Of a DNA stretch of 64,000 nt, positions 62,446 through 64,000 are shown piece after piece; the first letter of the stretch is position 1; each line of letters opens with the position of its first letter. The stretch covers positions 1 through 64,000 of the forward strand of contig CAWBNB010000022.1 in NCBI GenBank assembly GCA_963789885.1, in the 5' to 3' direction. A model generated the notes under the pieces. The model searched no databases. It saw nothing but the letters and a program-made list of their open reading frames with translations, and had not been told where the DNA came from. The DNA is from DATEDA01 sp963789885 (lineage in GTDB: Bacteria; Pseudomonadota; Gammaproteobacteria; Burkholderiales; SG8-39). The translations under genes and the position numbers were made by a program.

Positions 62446-63210
62446 TCAGCGCGCCGGCATCGACTTGCTCATCCGCTCGACGATGTCCGGCGGGATGAAG
62501 TTGACCAGCTCGGTCGTATCCGTCTCGACCAGCTCGACGTAGCGCTTCACGACCTCGGCCGGGTCCATCTGGCCGACGGTGATCCGCTGCACGAGCGAAT
62601 CCATGACCGCCACGTCTTCCGGCGCAGCGGTCTTGCGGTCGAACCAGGGCCCCGGGTCGTTCGCCATCCGGTCGTTGAAGCCGGTCGCGTACGGCCCCGG
62701 GTTGATGAGCGCGACGTCCACGCCGAACATCTTCAACTCGGCGCGCAGCGCCGTGCCGAAGGCCTGGATCGCGTGCTTGGTCATGGTGTAGGGCCCGGAG
62801 CCCACGCCGGCGCGCACGCCGCCGATCGAGGAGACGATCAGGATCCGGCCCGCGCGCTTCCTGCGCATCTTCTGCGCGACGCGCTGCGTGACGGCGACGG
62901 TGGCGAACACGTTCACCTCGAACACGCCGCGCAGGCGCTCGAGGGGGATGAGCGAGAGCGGCCCAGTCTGGCCAATGGCGGCGTTGGCGATGAAGACATC
63001 GGGATCGAACTGGTCCACCCTGGCGACGTCCTCGGGCCTCGTGACGTCGAGCTTCACGACGGTCAGCTTCGGCTCGGCCTTCGCCAGGTCGGCGGCCTGG
63101 GCGTCGTTTAGCACGGTGGCGATCACTTTGTGGCCGCGCTGGGCGAGCTGGATGGCCGCGCCGCGGCCGAAGCCGCTCCCGGCGCCGGTGATGAGTACAG
63201 TCTTGGGCAT
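62446..63210 (-). CDS. SDR-family oxidoreductase
   Basis: A 254-residue short-chain dehydrogenase. TGAGSGFGRG at residues 8-17 is the cofactor motif; NAAIGQTG is the NNAG equivalent; SSIGGVRAG supplies the catalytic Ser and YTMTKHAIQ the Tyr-x-x-x-Lys. The sequence after it (RAELKMFGVDVALINPGPYA) is typical of classical SDRs. It is divergent from the FAD-dependent dehydrogenase gene, with 80 bases between starts that hold GATCGCACGATCG, a possible shared operator. Confidence 0.9.
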   Translation of the reverse strand: MPKTVLITGAGSGFGRGAAIQLAQRGHKVIATVLNDAQAADLAKAEPKLTVVKLDVTRPEDVARVDQFDPDVFIANAAIGQTGPLSLIPLERLRGVFEVNVFATVAVTQRVAQKMRRKRAGRILIVSSIGGVRAGVGSGPYTMTKHAIQAFGTALRAELKMFGVDVALINPGPYATGFNDRMANDPGPWFDRKTAAPEDVAVMDSLVQRITVGQMDPAEVVKRYVELVETDTTELVNFIPPDIVERMSKSMPAR

Positions 63211-63290
63211 GTCCCCTCCTGTCCGGTTCCGATGATCGCACGATCGCCATTGATTTTCCGCCGCGCCGGGCCCGATACTCGCGCTGTCCC

Positions 63291-64000
63291 ATGAAACCCG
63301 ACTGCGATCTGCTCATCGTCGGCTGCGGCATCGCCGGCAGCTCGGCCGCGGTGACCGCGCTGCAGGGCGGCCTGAAGGTCGTCATGCTCGAGCGCGCGCC
63401 CGAGGAGGAGTTTGGCGGCAACTCGCGCTGGACCGAGGCCTACCTGCGCATGAAGAACGACGCGGAGGTGTCTGACGACTTCGAGGAGCGCTTCGCGCAG
63501 AACGCGGGCGCGAACCTCGATCCCAACGTGCTCGACGCGGTGGCCGGCGAGTACGCGCACTGGCCCGCGATCGTGAAGGCGCACCCGCTGCCGGATCCCG
63601 AGCTGATCGCGCATTTCGCGCAAGGCGTGCCGCCGGCCATCGCCTGGCTGAAGAGCTTCGGCCTGCGCTTCGGCCCGCAGCCGATCTACCTGCTCACGCA
63701 GAGCACGACGCGAATCGCGGCGCAGGGCGGCGGGCTCGCGCTCATCGAGCGCCTGATGAAGGAGGCGCGCGCGCTGGGCGCCGATGTGCGCTTCCGCACC
63801 ACCGCCGTGGACCTCGTGCGCGACGCCGACGGGCGCATCGGGGGCGTCAAGGTCGTCGGCCCGGACGGAAAGCGCTCGGAAATCAGCGCGCACGCCACGC
63901 TCCTCGCGAGCGGAGGCTACGAGGGTAACCCGGAGATGATGACGCATTACCTGGGCACGCGGGCCACGTACATCCGGCCAGTGGCGCGCGGCGGCTACTA
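63291..64000 (+). CDS. FAD-dependent dehydrogenase, fumarate reductase/tricarballylate type (partial)
   Basis: The first 236 residues are visible; the gene runs off the right edge. It starts CDLLIVGCGIAGSSAAVTAL, the FAD-binding fold, followed by LERAPEEEFGGNSRWTEAYL, close to TcuA-type tricarballylate dehydrogenases (GGNSR). The stretch AQGGGLALIERLMKEARALG and later ATLLASGGYEGNPEMM are standard in fumarate reductase/succinate dehydrogenase flavoproteins. It probably oxidises or reduces a C-C bond next to a carboxylate. Substrate not determinable here. Confidence 0.88.
   Translation, partial: MKPDCDLLIVGCGIAGSSAAVTALQGGLKVVMLERAPEEEFGGNSRWTEAYLRMKNDAEVSDDFEERFAQNAGANLDPNVLDAVAGEYAHWPAIVKAHPLPDPELIAHFAQGVPPAIAWLKSFGLRFGPQPIYLLTQSTTRIAAQGGGLALIERLMKEARALGADVRFRTTAVDLVRDADGRIGGVKVVGPDGKRSEISAHATLLASGGYEGNPEMMTHYLGTRATYIRPVARGGY

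Overview
The window is GC-rich DNA with genes packed tightly into co-directional operons. It carries four Bug-family (tripartite tricarboxylate type) solute-binding proteins, a TRAP transporter, class III CoA-transferases and two hydantoinase/oxoprolinase (HyuA/HyuB) sets. This combination points to a betaproteobacterium of the Burkholderiales type; I infer this from gene content, since no rRNA or complete marker gene is present.

Region 1 (1-11.7 kb) is one long + strand catabolic and transport operon: the tail of a HyuA, HyuB, an SDR dehydrogenase, a DUF3830 protein, a second HyuA, a second HyuB with a cysteine-rich C-terminal extension, a protein of three tandem RidA domains, and a DctQ-DctM-DctP TRAP transporter. 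It looks like uptake and ATP-dependent ring opening (or carboxylation) of an unknown organic acid, lactam or hydantoin-like compound.

Region 2 (11.7-62.1 kb) is a mosaic genomic island. The 3' half of a tRNA-Pro(GGG) gene, from the anticodon loop to CCA, occurs six times in direct orientation (ends at 11874, 17757, 35686, 49673, 52365, 61774). Each copy is preceded by the same spaced inverted motif (TGTCCCG ... CGGGACA), and no 5' tRNA half is present. I read these as composite attachment sites of tRNA-targeting elements, cutting the region into five modules. Module 1 (11.8-17.7 kb): AraC regulator, tannase-family esterase, branched-chain-type binding protein, livH stump, VapBC. Module 2 (17.7-35.6 kb): CoA-transferases, Bug proteins, LysR regulator, LigI-like lactonase, beta-oxidation enzymes, acyl-CoA dehydrogenases. 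Module 3 (35.6-49.6 kb): integrase/excisionase genes beside the left att site, phosphatases, a Tat-exported amidohydrolase, a four-gene protein-glutaminase/papain-like peptidase cluster, an RcnB-like protein. Module 4 (49.6-52.3 kb): poly-gamma-glutamate hydrolase and DUF3574. Module 5 (52.3-61.7 kb): ketopantoate-reductase-like protein, amidohydrolase, a near-identical second tannase gene, an NHL propeller, an AsnC fragment and a calcineurin-like phosphoesterase.

Region 3 (62.2-64.0 kb) holds the 3' remnant of a DUF3237 gene cut off at the last att site, an SDR, and the start of a divergent FAD-dependent dehydrogenase.

Several genes between 27.5 and 40.5 kb (GST, CoA-transferase, two acyl-CoA dehydrogenases, integrase, phosphoesterase) carry one-base frameshifts, which may be decay or sequence error. 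The most unusual items are the six-copy att array, the glutaminase/peptidase cluster with its free-standing copy of the glutaminase N-terminal domain, the triple RidA protein, and the two tannase copies 42 kb apart.
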